Shown here: positions 16,185-24,499 of the stretch, piece by piece
Layout: each line of letters starts with the position of its first letter
Numbering within the stretch: the stretch's first letter is position 1
From: Phycisphaerae bacterium
GTDB taxonomy: Bacteria > Planctomycetota > Phycisphaerae > UBA1845 > UTPLA1
NCBI GenBank assembly: GCA_016935885.1
Contig: JAFGQA010000209.1
Span: 1 to 37,614, forward strand
Direction of reading: 5' to 3'
Length of the DNA: 37,614 nt
Translations under genes and position numbers: made by a program
Notes under the pieces: model-generated
The model's database searches: none
Seen by the model: the letters and a program-made list of their open reading frames with translations, nothing else
What the model was told of the DNA's origin: nothing

Positions 16185-16760
16185 TCACTTTCGCTGCCGG
16201 TAGAGCGCCTTGTCGACGACTGCGGCCATCGCGACGGTATTCAGGTCACCGCCGAGGAACTCGTTGACCTTGTCGATGTGTGGCCCGGCGCCCTTCAGAA
16301 TGGCGTTGTAGTCCGCCTCTATCCAGTCAAAGTTGTCTTGGGCGTCGAGCCATTTGAGCACCTGATCCACATGGGCGAGCAGCATCTTGCCCATGTCTTC
16401 ATCTTTGACGGATTCGTCGTGCGTCCCCCGCCGGATCAACATCTGCTTCTGGGAAGCGAGGATCTCATCGATGTTCCGGCGCATGAAGATGACCTTGTAT
16501 TGATAGGCGGGCGGGAGATCACGCAGAAGCTGCGAGATGACCTTCACAAGCTTGCCCTTGGCGTCCTCCAGCCAAGCCTGGTCCTTCTTGACTTGTTTGA
16601 CCCGCTCGAACTCGTAGTAGCCCTTCGGGTTGTCCTCGTCCGCCTTTCTGATGTCGTCGACCACGGGCTCTATCCCGCCCGCCTCCAGCATGCTCATCAT
16701 CATGGAGGTACCGGAGCGGGGAAGGCCGGAGACAATGGTGATCACATCGCTTTCCTTCAT
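16185..16760 (-). CDS. Short P-loop sulfotransferase-like protein
   Basis: 191 residues from MKESDVITIVSGLPRSGTSM. The 5'-phosphosulfate loop GLPRSGTS (12-19) and the downstream FMRRNIDEILASQKQ (93-107), which resembles the 3'-phosphate-binding Arg/Ser segment, place it with PAPS-dependent sulfotransferases; at 191 residues it is shorter than most. No signal peptide is visible, so it should act in the cytoplasm. It is the first gene of the minus-strand run ending at 10668, just upstream of two sulfatase-fold proteins. The ATG at 16760 is chosen because an in-frame start at 16841 adds 27 residues with no domain character. Sulfation of a lipid-linked sugar is a plausible role; a different nucleotide-dependent role cannot be excluded. 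Confidence 0.82.
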   Translation of the reverse strand: MKESDVITIVSGLPRSGTSMMMSMLEAGGIEPVVDDIRKADEDNPKGYYEFERVKQVKKDQAWLEDAKGKLVKVISQLLRDLPPAYQYKVIFMRRNIDEILASQKQMLIRRGTHDESVKDEDMGKMLLAHVDQVLKWLDAQDNFDWIEADYNAILKGAGPHIDKVNEFLGGDLNTVAMAAVVDKALYRQRK

Positions 16761-16928
16761 AGGTGGTGTCTCACTACTAGAACGACCAGATGTACTCGGC
16801 CCCGGATTCTGGCAGAGCACCGGCTTCGCGGGACCGACCAATCCGAATAGGCCACAACCAAACAGCGCATATTGTACATCGAACGTTCGGCGTGGCCAAA
16901 GAGACGGTGCCGGGGATAGCCAGTGCGG

Positions 16929-17070
16929 GGGTCCGTGACAGTTCAGGCGGGCGCCACTGGCAGCTTGCCTGCCGGTGTCTATGTCCCGTCCGCCCGTTGG
17001 AGAGACTGCACGAACGGGCAGGCCACGTGTTGCACCCAGAATCGAATGCCGCCGGAAGTGTCACGGACCC
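16929..17070 (+). repeat. Dispersed palindromic element I, copy 3 (full length)
   Basis: A 142-base copy bounded by GGGTCCGTGACAGTT and AGTGTCACGGACCC. It has the hairpin CACTGGCAG-cttgc-CTGCCGGTG and a decayed second hairpin (ACGAACGGGC onwards). Same orientation as the 2427 copy. It lies between the upstream end of the sulfotransferase gene and the downstream end of the sulfatase-TPR gene at 17129. Confidence 0.85.
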
Positions 17071-17092
17071 GACCGGTGCTCCCATAGAACCA

Positions 17093-17108
17093 GGCGGCCA
17101 AGGCCGCC
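17093..17108 (-). terminator. Possible weak terminator hairpin
   Basis: GGCGGCC-aa-GGCCGCC is a perfect inverted repeat 20-36 bases after the stop codon of the gene at 17129 on the minus strand. No T-run follows, so it may only slow or protect the transcript end. Confidence 0.3.
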
Positions 17109-17128
17109 GATCGGACGACGCGATCCTG

Positions 17129-19420
17129 TCATCGCGCGGTCCGATACGCCCGACGGGCTTGGTAGAGCTCCAGTCTCGCCTGTATGCCCTCCGCAAACCC
17201 CTGATGTTGCGGATCGGACGCCAAATCCAGCGCCTTGCGGGCCGTGGCGACTGCCTCCTCAAACCGGCCCGCCTCCGCGTACGCCGCAGCCAGCGTGTCC
17301 AACATGCCCGGGTCGTCCTCGTGGCCCGGGCTCTTGCAGGCTGTCTCGGCAAGTCGAACGGCCTCGGCGCCGTCGCGGAACACCGGATCGTTGTGCGTGG
17401 CCAGAATCCAGGCCAAGCCATTCGACGCCATCGGCTCTCCCGGTTTGAGCCGCACAGCTTCCCGGTAGTCCGCGATTGCCTCCTTGATTCGCCCTTGTGC
17501 CTCCAGCAGGCTCCCCCGCAAGAAGAACACCTGCTCGTCCTTTGGATTGATCCGCAGCGCTTCGGAAAAATGCCCGATCGCCTCCGAGAGCTTGCCTTGC
17601 CTGCCCAAAACGAGACCAAACCCCTTGTGTGCCATCGCATCACCGGGCTGGATTCGCACGGCCTCGGCGTAGTGGCGGGCGGCCTCGCTCAAGCGCCCTT
17701 GCCTGAAGTACGCCTCGCCCAGATCGAGATGCGTCGGGGCACTATCAGGCTGAAGCCGCAAGGCCGTCAAGAACTGCTCAACCGCCTCCGCCAACTTACC
17801 CTGGCTGCTCAACGCACGCCCAAGCTCGATGTGCGCGGCGGGGTTGTGAGGCTCGGATTCCACGGCCCTGTAAAGATGCTCGATCGCCTCCTCCATCTCG
17901 CCAACCTTGCTGAGCGCACCCGCGAGCCTATACCGGAGTGTCGGTGAATCCGGACTCAGCTCAACCATCTTGCGAAGCAGCGGGATCTGCTCGTCGTACC
18001 GGCCCTCACGGCCCAATTCGAGCATCCTCCGCATCGAATCGAGCACCGGAATCATATCCTCGATGTCACGGAGCAAAGGATCGTCCATCTTGTCATCTTC
18101 GGACCCCGACACGGAACCCGCCAGATAGCCGATGGCCTCCAGTCGCCTCATCGCATCCTCCGTCATCTCCACATCCTGGGCGGCGTGAACCAGCATGTCA
18201 CCTCGGATCGATTCAAGTTGCGCCGCCAGTTCGTCCACCGTCTCGGCGTGAGTGTCGGCAAGGTTGTTCAGCTCATTCGGGTCCGCTTGGCGATCAAACA
18301 AGCGGCGACGGGAGCCGCTGATGTACTTCCAGTGCGGCGTCGTCAGACTCCACAGCGGGCTCCAGTTGTACAGCGAGAAGGGCAGGATAGTCTCGCCATA
18401 GCAGGAGACCGAATCGATCTCGTGGCCGAGCAACGCCGCCGCGAGGCTCCGCCCGCTCCGCTCGTCTCCTTCGCCGACCTCCAGCACGTCAAGAATCGTC
18501 GGAAAGAGGTCCACCAACGAGACCATCGCACCAACGCGACTGCCTTGTGGAATCCTGCCCGGCTGCGAGAGGATCAGCGGAACTCGAAGCGTCGTTTCAT
18601 AGAGCATGTAGCCGTGATCCGGCTCCGCGTGCTCGCCAAGACCCTCGCCGTGATCCCCCATCGCCACGATCAAGGTCTGCTCGGTCAGCCCCTCTCTCTC
18701 CAGGAAGTCCATCAGCCGCGCCACTTGCCTGTCCATGAAGGCGATTTCGGCATCGTACGTCTTCTTGCCCGCATACCGCGTCCCTCGCAACGCGGCGTGC
18801 TCGAAGTATGGCAAGTGCGGGTCGAACAGATGGACCCAGCAGAAGAACGGCCGGCTCTTGTCTCGATCTGAGAGCCACGCCAAAGCGGCATCCGTCACGA
18901 CGTCACCAGGCCGATAGACGGACAGCGGTTCGTTCTCGTCCCGCACACAGGCAGCCGACATGTCGTCCTGGTACGTACCGAAACCGCGGTCCAGCCCGTT
19001 TCGCGAATCCAGCGTGAAGGACGCGACGAAAGCGCCTGTCTGGAAGCCGTGCTCGCGAAGAACCTCCGCCAACGTGGGAAGTCCAACGTCCAGCCGCTGT
19101 AGCCCGTTGACTCGAAGGCCGTGCTCGGGAGGCAGAAGGCCCGTCATGATGGTCGCGTGCGATGGCAACGTCATGGGCACGTTGCTGAATGCTTGGTCGA
19201 AAGCCACGCCCCCCGCGGCCAGCCTGTCCGTGGCTGGTGTCAACGCTGAAGCGTACCCGTAGCAGCCGATATGATCGGCCCGAGTTGTGTCAAGGGTGAT
19301 CAGAAGGAGATGGCTTGTCCCCACACGCTTGTCGCCGCCGGAGAAGTACCTAATGCCCAACAGCAACGCGGCAACCGCCAGGACAACCGACACGGGTATA
19401 ATGGCGCGGCTGCGACTCAA
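17129..19420 (-). CDS. Sulfatase-fold/TPR fusion protein C
   Basis: 763 residues with a TTG start at 19420, supported by GTGGGG upstream and by alignment with the paralogue at 22703. A membrane anchor (7-24) is followed by HLLLITLDTTRADHIGCYGY (D44), the nucleophile region VPMTLPSHATIMTGLLPPEH with T84 in the formylglycine position, and AMGDHGEGLGEH (D256, H257). RRLEAIGYLAG (425-435) closes the enzyme domain. From about 465 come eight or nine TPRs, ending in a distinctive block SNGLAWILATHNDPVFRDG and LDTLAAAYAEAGRFEEAVAT. The protein should be anchored in the membrane with enzyme and TPRs outside. Not a true sulfatase by its active site; substrate unknown. Confidence 0.88.
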   Translation of the reverse strand: MSRSRAIIPVSVVLAVAALLLGIRYFSGGDKRVGTSHLLLITLDTTRADHIGCYGYASALTPATDRLAAGGVAFDQAFSNVPMTLPSHATIMTGLLPPEHGLRVNGLQRLDVGLPTLAEVLREHGFQTGAFVASFTLDSRNGLDRGFGTYQDDMSAACVRDENEPLSVYRPGDVVTDAALAWLSDRDKSRPFFCWVHLFDPHLPYFEHAALRGTRYAGKKTYDAEIAFMDRQVARLMDFLEREGLTEQTLIVAMGDHGEGLGEHAEPDHGYMLYETTLRVPLILSQPGRIPQGSRVGAMVSLVDLFPTILDVLEVGEGDERSGRSLAAALLGHEIDSVSCYGETILPFSLYNWSPLWSLTTPHWKYISGSRRRLFDRQADPNELNNLADTHAETVDELAAQLESIRGDMLVHAAQDVEMTEDAMRRLEAIGYLAGSVSGSEDDKMDDPLLRDIEDMIPVLDSMRRMLELGREGRYDEQIPLLRKMVELSPDSPTLRYRLAGALSKVGEMEEAIEHLYRAVESEPHNPAAHIELGRALSSQGKLAEAVEQFLTALRLQPDSAPTHLDLGEAYFRQGRLSEAARHYAEAVRIQPGDAMAHKGFGLVLGRQGKLSEAIGHFSEALRINPKDEQVFFLRGSLLEAQGRIKEAIADYREAVRLKPGEPMASNGLAWILATHNDPVFRDGAEAVRLAETACKSPGHEDDPGMLDTLAAAYAEAGRFEEAVATARKALDLASDPQHQGFAEGIQARLELYQARRAYRTAR

Positions 19421-19526
19421 TTGACCGACCCCACTCGGAACCTATATCAGTACGGGGGGCATCCTAACAGCCCGTGGTAAAACGGAAAACAGCGGTTCGG
19501 AAACGCCCCTCCTGACCGTGAAAACC

Positions 19527-19543
19527 ACCGGCGAGACGCCGGT
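19527..19543 (+). repeat. Short hairpin repeat III, intergenic copy
   Basis: ACCGGCG-aga-CGCCGGT, followed by GCCACAG. The same 17 bases plus GCCA occur inside the pdxB coding region at 34388-34404. The trailing GCCACAG is also found after the hairpin in element II, suggesting related repeat families. Confidence 0.7.
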
Positions 19544-19599
19544 GCCACAGTTTTGCCACGGGCTGCTAAGCCGGTTTCGCTCATGTTTGAACAGTGTAA

Positions 19600-19738
19600 G
19601 TGCCACTGGCGGCTTGGGTGCCACTAGCAGCTTGCTTACCACCGGCAGTTTGGGTGCCACTAGCAGCTTGCTTACCACCGGCAGTTTGGGTGCCACTAGC
19701 AGCTTGGGTGCCACTGGCGGCTTGTCCGCCAGTGCCCG
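19600..19738 (+). repeat. Array of element I hairpin halves with a 36-base tandem repeat
   Basis: A run of half-hairpins of the GTGCCACTGGC type. Within it a 36-base unit starting GGGTGCCACTAGCAGCTTGC is repeated exactly in tandem (19616-19651 and 19652-19687), followed by a third partial unit. The run ends in an intact hairpin CACTGGCGG-cttgt-CCGCCAGTG (19712-19734). It occupies the 380-base gap between the two tandem sulfatase-TPR genes; no gene is seen in that gap. Confidence 0.8.
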
Positions 19739-19802
19739 CACGCGTGCTTTCGCGGCGGTGCCGGAGGAGCTTCGAGGCGCACGCCACGCCGTGGCACAGG
19801 CA

Positions 19803-22703
19803 TCAAGGCCCAACGTGGTACGCCCGACCCGCCTCGTAGAGCTCCAATCTCTCCTGTATCTCCTTCGAGAGTTGCTCGCCTCTTGGACCGCTCAACAAGG
19901 CCAAGGCCTTGCGGGCCGTCGCCACGGCTTCCTCAAACCGCCCGGCCGCTGCGTACGCGGCGGCCAGCGTGTCCAACGTGCCTGGATCCCCGTAATCTGT
20001 GCCCTTGCAGGCCAACTCCGCAAACTTGACGGCATCCTCTGCGTTGCGCACCTCCTCTTCCGGGTGGGTCGCCAGGATCCATGCCAAGCTGTTCGCCACC
20101 TGTGGTTGCTCAGGGCTCACCTCCAAGGCGGCCTTATACTCCGCAACCGCCTCCCGGACGAGCTTCTTTGCCTCCAGCATGTTGCCTCTCAAGAAGCGGG
20201 CGTTCCAATCTTCCGGTTTGAGCCGCAAGGCCTCGGTGAAGTGCTTGATCGCCTCGTCGAACTTCCTTTCCATGCCCAGGGCCAGCCCCAGTCCCTTGTG
20301 CGCCAAAGCATTGTCCGGATCCACCCGCACGGCCTCGGAGTACTGCTGAACAGCATCAGCCGGCCTTCCTTGCCTCAGGTACACGTCGCCAAGGTTCAGA
20401 TGCGCCAAGGCGTTGTCGGGCTGGATTTGCAGGACCTTGCTCAGATGCTCGATCGCCTCCGCCAACTTCCCCTGTCTGACGAAAACGAGACCCAGGTTGT
20501 TCATCGCGGAGACGTTGGCCGGGTCCAGCTCCAACGCCTTCGACAAGTGCTTGACCGCTTCCTCCAATTGCCCCTGCTTGCCGAGGAGGGTCCCGAGCTT
20601 GTACTGCCACTTGGGATCATCGGGCTGTAGCCGCACGGCCTCGGAACAGTGGGATGCCGCCTTCTCAAGGTCGCCCGCCTGCTCGTACACGCCTGCCAAG
20701 TCGATGTGCTTTGCGGCATCGCTCGGGTCGGCCTCCAAGGCCTTGGAGTAGTAGTCAATCGCCTCCGGGAATCTCTTCTGCCTCACCAGGATCTGTCCGA
20801 CGTCTCTCGGTGTCTGAAAATCGACCGGATTCAGCGCCCGAGCCCGATTATAATGACGAACGGCACCCTCCAGATCCCCCTGCTTCTCAAGAACAGTCCC
20901 CAGGTTGTACTGGTTCATGGCATCGTCGGGCCTAAGGCGGAGCGCTTCAGTGAAATGCCGGACAGCGCCCTCGAAATCCCCCGAATCTCGCAGAGCGACG
21001 CCAGCCCTCTCCCAATACCGTACCTCCTTCGGATTAAGCTGCACGGCCATACGGAAATGGCGGGCAGCCTCTGAGAACCTCTTCTGACGGCCGAGGATGA
21101 CGCCAAGTGTATAGTGAACCGCATCGTCCCCGGCCTCATCATTGAGGTATTCCTCGTATTCTCGGATGCCGTCCTCCACCTCGCCGGCATTGACCAGGGC
21201 TTCAGCCAGATCGCATCGAATCTGCGCCGACTCGGGGCTGAGCCTGAGCATCTCCCCAGCGATCGCCTTGAGCTGAGCAATCTCGCCCCGGCGGGCAAGA
21301 TCTCGCATCCTGGGTGTCATCCCCAACACATCCAACCGGTCCTCTAGGTCCTGGAGTTCGTCCACATCGACATCCTTGACTCCACCAATGACCCGTCCCC
21401 CTCCCATGTAGCCCATGGCGTCCAAACGCGCCCTATCCTCAGGGCTCAGACTCACTTTCTCGGCAACGTGAACCACCATGGCCTTTCGGATCTCCTCCAG
21501 TTCCTCGGCGAGTTGTGCGACGATGTCCGGCCGGTCGGTGGCGAGATTCGCCAGCTCGCCCGGATCGGCTTGGCGATCGTAGAGGTGCCGCCTGCGGCTG
21601 TGGATGTACTTCCACCGCGGTGTCGTGAGGCTGAATAGAGGGCTCCAGCCGTAGAATGAATACGGCAGGTAGGACTCCGCGTAGCAGGGAATCGATTCGA
21701 TCTCCTCTCCGAGCAACGCCCCTTTCAGGCTTCGACCGGGCAGATCGTCCATCGCTTTGAGTCCCAGGCAATCCAGGATCGTTGGAAGGAGGTCTGTCAG
21801 CGAGACCATGGCCCCTACACGATGGCCGGCCTTGATCTTGCCCGGCTGGGAGATAATCAGCGGCACCGAAAGCGTCGTCTCGTACACCATGTACCCGTGA
21901 GTCGGCTCGCGGTGTTCGTCGAGCCCTTCGCCGTGATCCGCCACCGCGACCACCAGCGTGTTCTCGACGAGGCCCTCTTCCCTCAGGAAATCCGTCAACC
22001 TCCTCACCTGTCTGTCCATAAACGCGATCTCTGCGTCGTAAGTCTCCTGTCCTGCGTATCGTGTGTCGCGCAACACATCGTGAGCAAAGTACGGCTTGTG
22101 TGGATCGAACAGATGAACCCAACAGAAGAACGGCTGATCCTCGTTCCGTTGCTCGATCCACGCGAGGGCCGAATCGGTCACCAGATCGCCTGGCCGGTAC
22201 GCCGTAAGGGGCTCGTCGGCGTGATGCGGATACGCCGCGGTCAAGTCGTCATCGTATGTGTTGAACCCCTGATCCAACCCATTCTGCGAATCCAGCGTGA
22301 ACGATGCGATGAAGGCCCCCGTATCGTAGCCCTGATCTCGCAGAGCCGCCGCCAGCGTGACAAAGCTTGGATCCAACCGGTCTTCCCCGTTTACTCGCAA
22401 TCCGTGCTCCGGCGGCTGAAGACCCGTCATGATGGTCGCGTGCGATGGCAGCGTCATGGGCACGCTACTGAACGCTTGCTCGAACAGGACCCCCTTCGCG
22501 GCCAACTCGTCAAGTGCCGGCGTCAACGCTTCCGAGTAACCGTAACAGCCAACATGGTCGGCCCGCGTTGTATCAAGCGTAATCAAAAGAACGTTCTGCG
22601 GCCCCTCGGCGTCCCCAACGCCTGCAAAACGCTTGACGGCCAGCAGCAACACAACGACCGCCAAGACCGCGACCACGGCTGTATTCACGCCTTTCTTGCT
22701 CAA
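19803..22703 (-). CDS. Sulfatase-fold/TPR fusion protein D
   Basis: 966 residues from a TTG at 22703, chosen because AGGGTGA lies five bases before it and because the upstream bases and next residues align with protein C; a GTG at 22712 is the alternative. It is colinear with protein C through the enzyme domain: anchor (9-23), D44, T84 in VPMTLPSHATIMTGLQPPEH, and D256/H257 in ADHGEGLDEH. RARLDAMGYMGGG follows. The TPR region is longer, about 13 repeats (roughly 455-945), and ends in the same block as protein C (SLAWILATHPEEEVRNAED and LDTLAAAYAAAGRFEEA). The pair arose by tandem duplication with gain or loss of TPRs. It is probably a surface phospho-transferase or hydrolase that binds partners through the TPRs (inference). 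Confidence 0.88.
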   Translation of the reverse strand: MSKKGVNTAVVAVLAVVVLLLAVKRFAGVGDAEGPQNVLLITLDTTRADHVGCYGYSEALTPALDELAAKGVLFEQAFSSVPMTLPSHATIMTGLQPPEHGLRVNGEDRLDPSFVTLAAALRDQGYDTGAFIASFTLDSQNGLDQGFNTYDDDLTAAYPHHADEPLTAYRPGDLVTDSALAWIEQRNEDQPFFCWVHLFDPHKPYFAHDVLRDTRYAGQETYDAEIAFMDRQVRRLTDFLREEGLVENTLVVAVADHGEGLDEHREPTHGYMVYETTLSVPLIISQPGKIKAGHRVGAMVSLTDLLPTILDCLGLKAMDDLPGRSLKGALLGEEIESIPCYAESYLPYSFYGWSPLFSLTTPRWKYIHSRRRHLYDRQADPGELANLATDRPDIVAQLAEELEEIRKAMVVHVAEKVSLSPEDRARLDAMGYMGGGRVIGGVKDVDVDELQDLEDRLDVLGMTPRMRDLARRGEIAQLKAIAGEMLRLSPESAQIRCDLAEALVNAGEVEDGIREYEEYLNDEAGDDAVHYTLGVILGRQKRFSEAARHFRMAVQLNPKEVRYWERAGVALRDSGDFEGAVRHFTEALRLRPDDAMNQYNLGTVLEKQGDLEGAVRHYNRARALNPVDFQTPRDVGQILVRQKRFPEAIDYYSKALEADPSDAAKHIDLAGVYEQAGDLEKAASHCSEAVRLQPDDPKWQYKLGTLLGKQGQLEEAVKHLSKALELDPANVSAMNNLGLVFVRQGKLAEAIEHLSKVLQIQPDNALAHLNLGDVYLRQGRPADAVQQYSEAVRVDPDNALAHKGLGLALGMERKFDEAIKHFTEALRLKPEDWNARFLRGNMLEAKKLVREAVAEYKAALEVSPEQPQVANSLAWILATHPEEEVRNAEDAVKFAELACKGTDYGDPGTLDTLAAAYAAAGRFEEAVATARKALALLSGPRGEQLSKEIQERLELYEAGRAYHVGP

Positions 22704-22708
22704 TTGAC

Positions 22709-22715
22709 TCACCCT
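22709..22715 (-). promoter_or_regulatory. Shine-Dalgarno deciding a TTG start
   Basis: AGGGTGA on the minus strand, five bases before the TTG at 22703. The GTG at 22712 lies inside this site, which argues against that start. Confidence 0.55.
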
Positions 22716-22868
22716 GCCTAAGAAGGACCTCGCGCGGCCGCTCCGATCGCGGCGCCAATGGAAACCGGCTTCTCACATGGCGTTGGGGATCGGCTCCCAT
22801 CGCCAACGCCGGAGTAAAACGCACTTATACTCTAGCTCCAGCACGCGGACCGCACAACTCGCCGCTGC

Positions 22869-24365
22869 TCACCCACTCGCCTTGCCATCGCGCACGGTGA
22901 ACTCCAAAGTGATCGTATAGGAGTCGCTCCTGCCGCCGAGTTGCCGGGACTTCTCACGCACCAGGATTCGCCTCCCCGGAAACTCCATCTCCAACCACGA
23001 CGGTATGCTCCAGGATTCCAGCATCCAGGCATCGTCGACCAGCCTGCTGCTCACCTTGACCCGTGTGTGGATCTGGTGCTCGACGCGATCACCGACGTTC
23101 GCTGCTTTGAGCTTCTTCTCAAGCCCAGCGAGCACGCCGCTTTGAATCTGTGTGGCCACGCGAAACTCCGAGTAGCTCGTAAGTAGTGGCGAGCTCCACA
23201 AAGCACAGATCATTACCAACAGGATGCCGGCGGCCGGCAGTGCCGCCCGACGCCCCATCAGGATGACTCGCTCACCCAGCGCCGCCAACAGCATCGCAAC
23301 ACCAGCCGAGGGCAGCACGACGTACCGGACCGCGAATTGCATGGACAGCCCGGCGAACAACAGGCCCACGACCACCCAGGTGACCGCAAACGGAACGAGC
23401 CGGCCAGCGCGTCGCACGTCCTTCTCATGGGCACGTTCACCGGACACGACGAGCCAGAACCCGCTCGCTCCAAGCACGGCGGCGGCACACGTCGCCACAA
23501 GCACGCGCATCCCGAAATCCTCAAAAGGAATCGTACAGAGCATGAGTGACACGTACTTGGGTATCCAAGCGATGACATTGTCAACGTAAGACTGCGATGC
23601 CGCCGGGTGATAACCACCCATCCCTCCGATCACCACAAACCGATTCACCATGTACACGGAGATAGCCAGAACCGCCGGGATCGTCGCGAGGAAGGCTCGG
23701 ATCACACTCCGCCCGAGCCGGCCATCGAAGCCGAACAGAAGCTGGTGCAGAAGGATCATGCCGACCGCGATCACGCCGGCCTCGTTCGATCCAATCGCCA
23801 GCAGTGCAAGGAAGCCCGCGGCCACGGATCGCCACCAGATGCCTCTCGTCGGCCCAACCGGCAGAACGAGGATAGACGCAAGTGTAAAGAACAGCATCAG
23901 CATCTGACACCGCCGGGCCGGGAACGGCAGGACCGCCAGCACAGACGGATGTAAACCAAGGAACAACGCCGCCAGGGCGGGCCCCAACCACGATCTCGAA
24001 CCGAGCATCTTGCGCGATGCCAAGTACATCAATACCACGGTGGCGCAGTAGACCACCATGCTGGTTAGTTGGAATCCGAACGGTTCGAGACCCCAAACCG
24101 CATAATCGACGGCCAAAGACAGGTTGCCGATGGGGCGATAGAAGTCTCCAAAAGGGAGACGCTCGTCCATCAGCACTTCCGTAAACGTACCGATGAAGTC
24201 AGAGAAACTCTGAACGCGGCTGGCGAGGATCAGCGGATATGCATCGAACCCGAGAAACGCATAATGCACTGTCTCGGCGTGTGTTACCAGTAAGATTCCA
24301 ACGATGAACGCGAGTGTGACGAGATGTCGCCTGTGAGACCCCCTTTGAGACCTTGTGCCCGGCAA
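22869..24365 (-). CDS. Polytopic GT-C-type membrane protein
   Basis: 498 residues from a TTG at 24365 with AGGGAG six bases upstream; a GTG at 24470 would add 35 residues without domain character. After a first membrane helix (15-29), the loop has FLGFDAYPLILASR with D41, the likely GT-C acidic residue, then FYRPIGNLSLAVDYAVWGLE (75-94) and PFGFQLTSMVVY, a pattern shared with TMTC/PMT-like glycosyltransferases. About ten helices follow, then a soluble C-terminal domain of about 130 residues. It has no TPR tail, unlike the GT-C protein at 10668. It lies between the secreted coiled-coil protein gene and protein D in the same direction and may share a transcript with them. Sugar donor and acceptor unknown. 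Confidence 0.82.
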   Translation of the reverse strand: MPGTRSQRGSHRRHLVTLAFIVGILLVTHAETVHYAFLGFDAYPLILASRVQSFSDFIGTFTEVLMDERLPFGDFYRPIGNLSLAVDYAVWGLEPFGFQLTSMVVYCATVVLMYLASRKMLGSRSWLGPALAALFLGLHPSVLAVLPFPARRCQMLMLFFTLASILVLPVGPTRGIWWRSVAAGFLALLAIGSNEAGVIAVGMILLHQLLFGFDGRLGRSVIRAFLATIPAVLAISVYMVNRFVVIGGMGGYHPAASQSYVDNVIAWIPKYVSLMLCTIPFEDFGMRVLVATCAAAVLGASGFWLVVSGERAHEKDVRRAGRLVPFAVTWVVVGLLFAGLSMQFAVRYVVLPSAGVAMLLAALGERVILMGRRAALPAAGILLVMICALWSSPLLTSYSEFRVATQIQSGVLAGLEKKLKAANVGDRVEHQIHTRVKVSSRLVDDAWMLESWSIPSWLEMEFPGRRILVREKSRQLGGRSDSYTITLEFTVRDGKASG

Positions 24366-24371
24366 GTCGAT

Positions 24372-24377
24372 CTCCCT
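24372..24377 (-). promoter_or_regulatory. Shine-Dalgarno deciding a TTG start
   Basis: AGGGAG on the minus strand, six bases before the TTG at 24365 of the GT-C gene. No comparable site precedes the GTG at 24470. Confidence 0.55.
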
Positions 24378-24499
24378 GTCTTGCCCATCGGCAGCCGATC
24401 GCAAGAGGCCAGGGGATTGACCACGAACGTAGCTCCACCCAGGGCCATGCTCCGTCCAACGGATCCACACGCACCACGGCCAACAGGCGCACGAGCCGC

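Noticed and set aside
19600..19738. CRISPR array
   Set aside because: Units are adjacent with no unique spacers, derive from the dispersed hairpin element, and no cas genes are present.
19518..20630. Plus-strand reading frame of 370 codons across the repeat array
   Set aside because: It starts in repeat DNA (SLGATSSLLTTG runs) and continues antisense to the TPRs of protein D.
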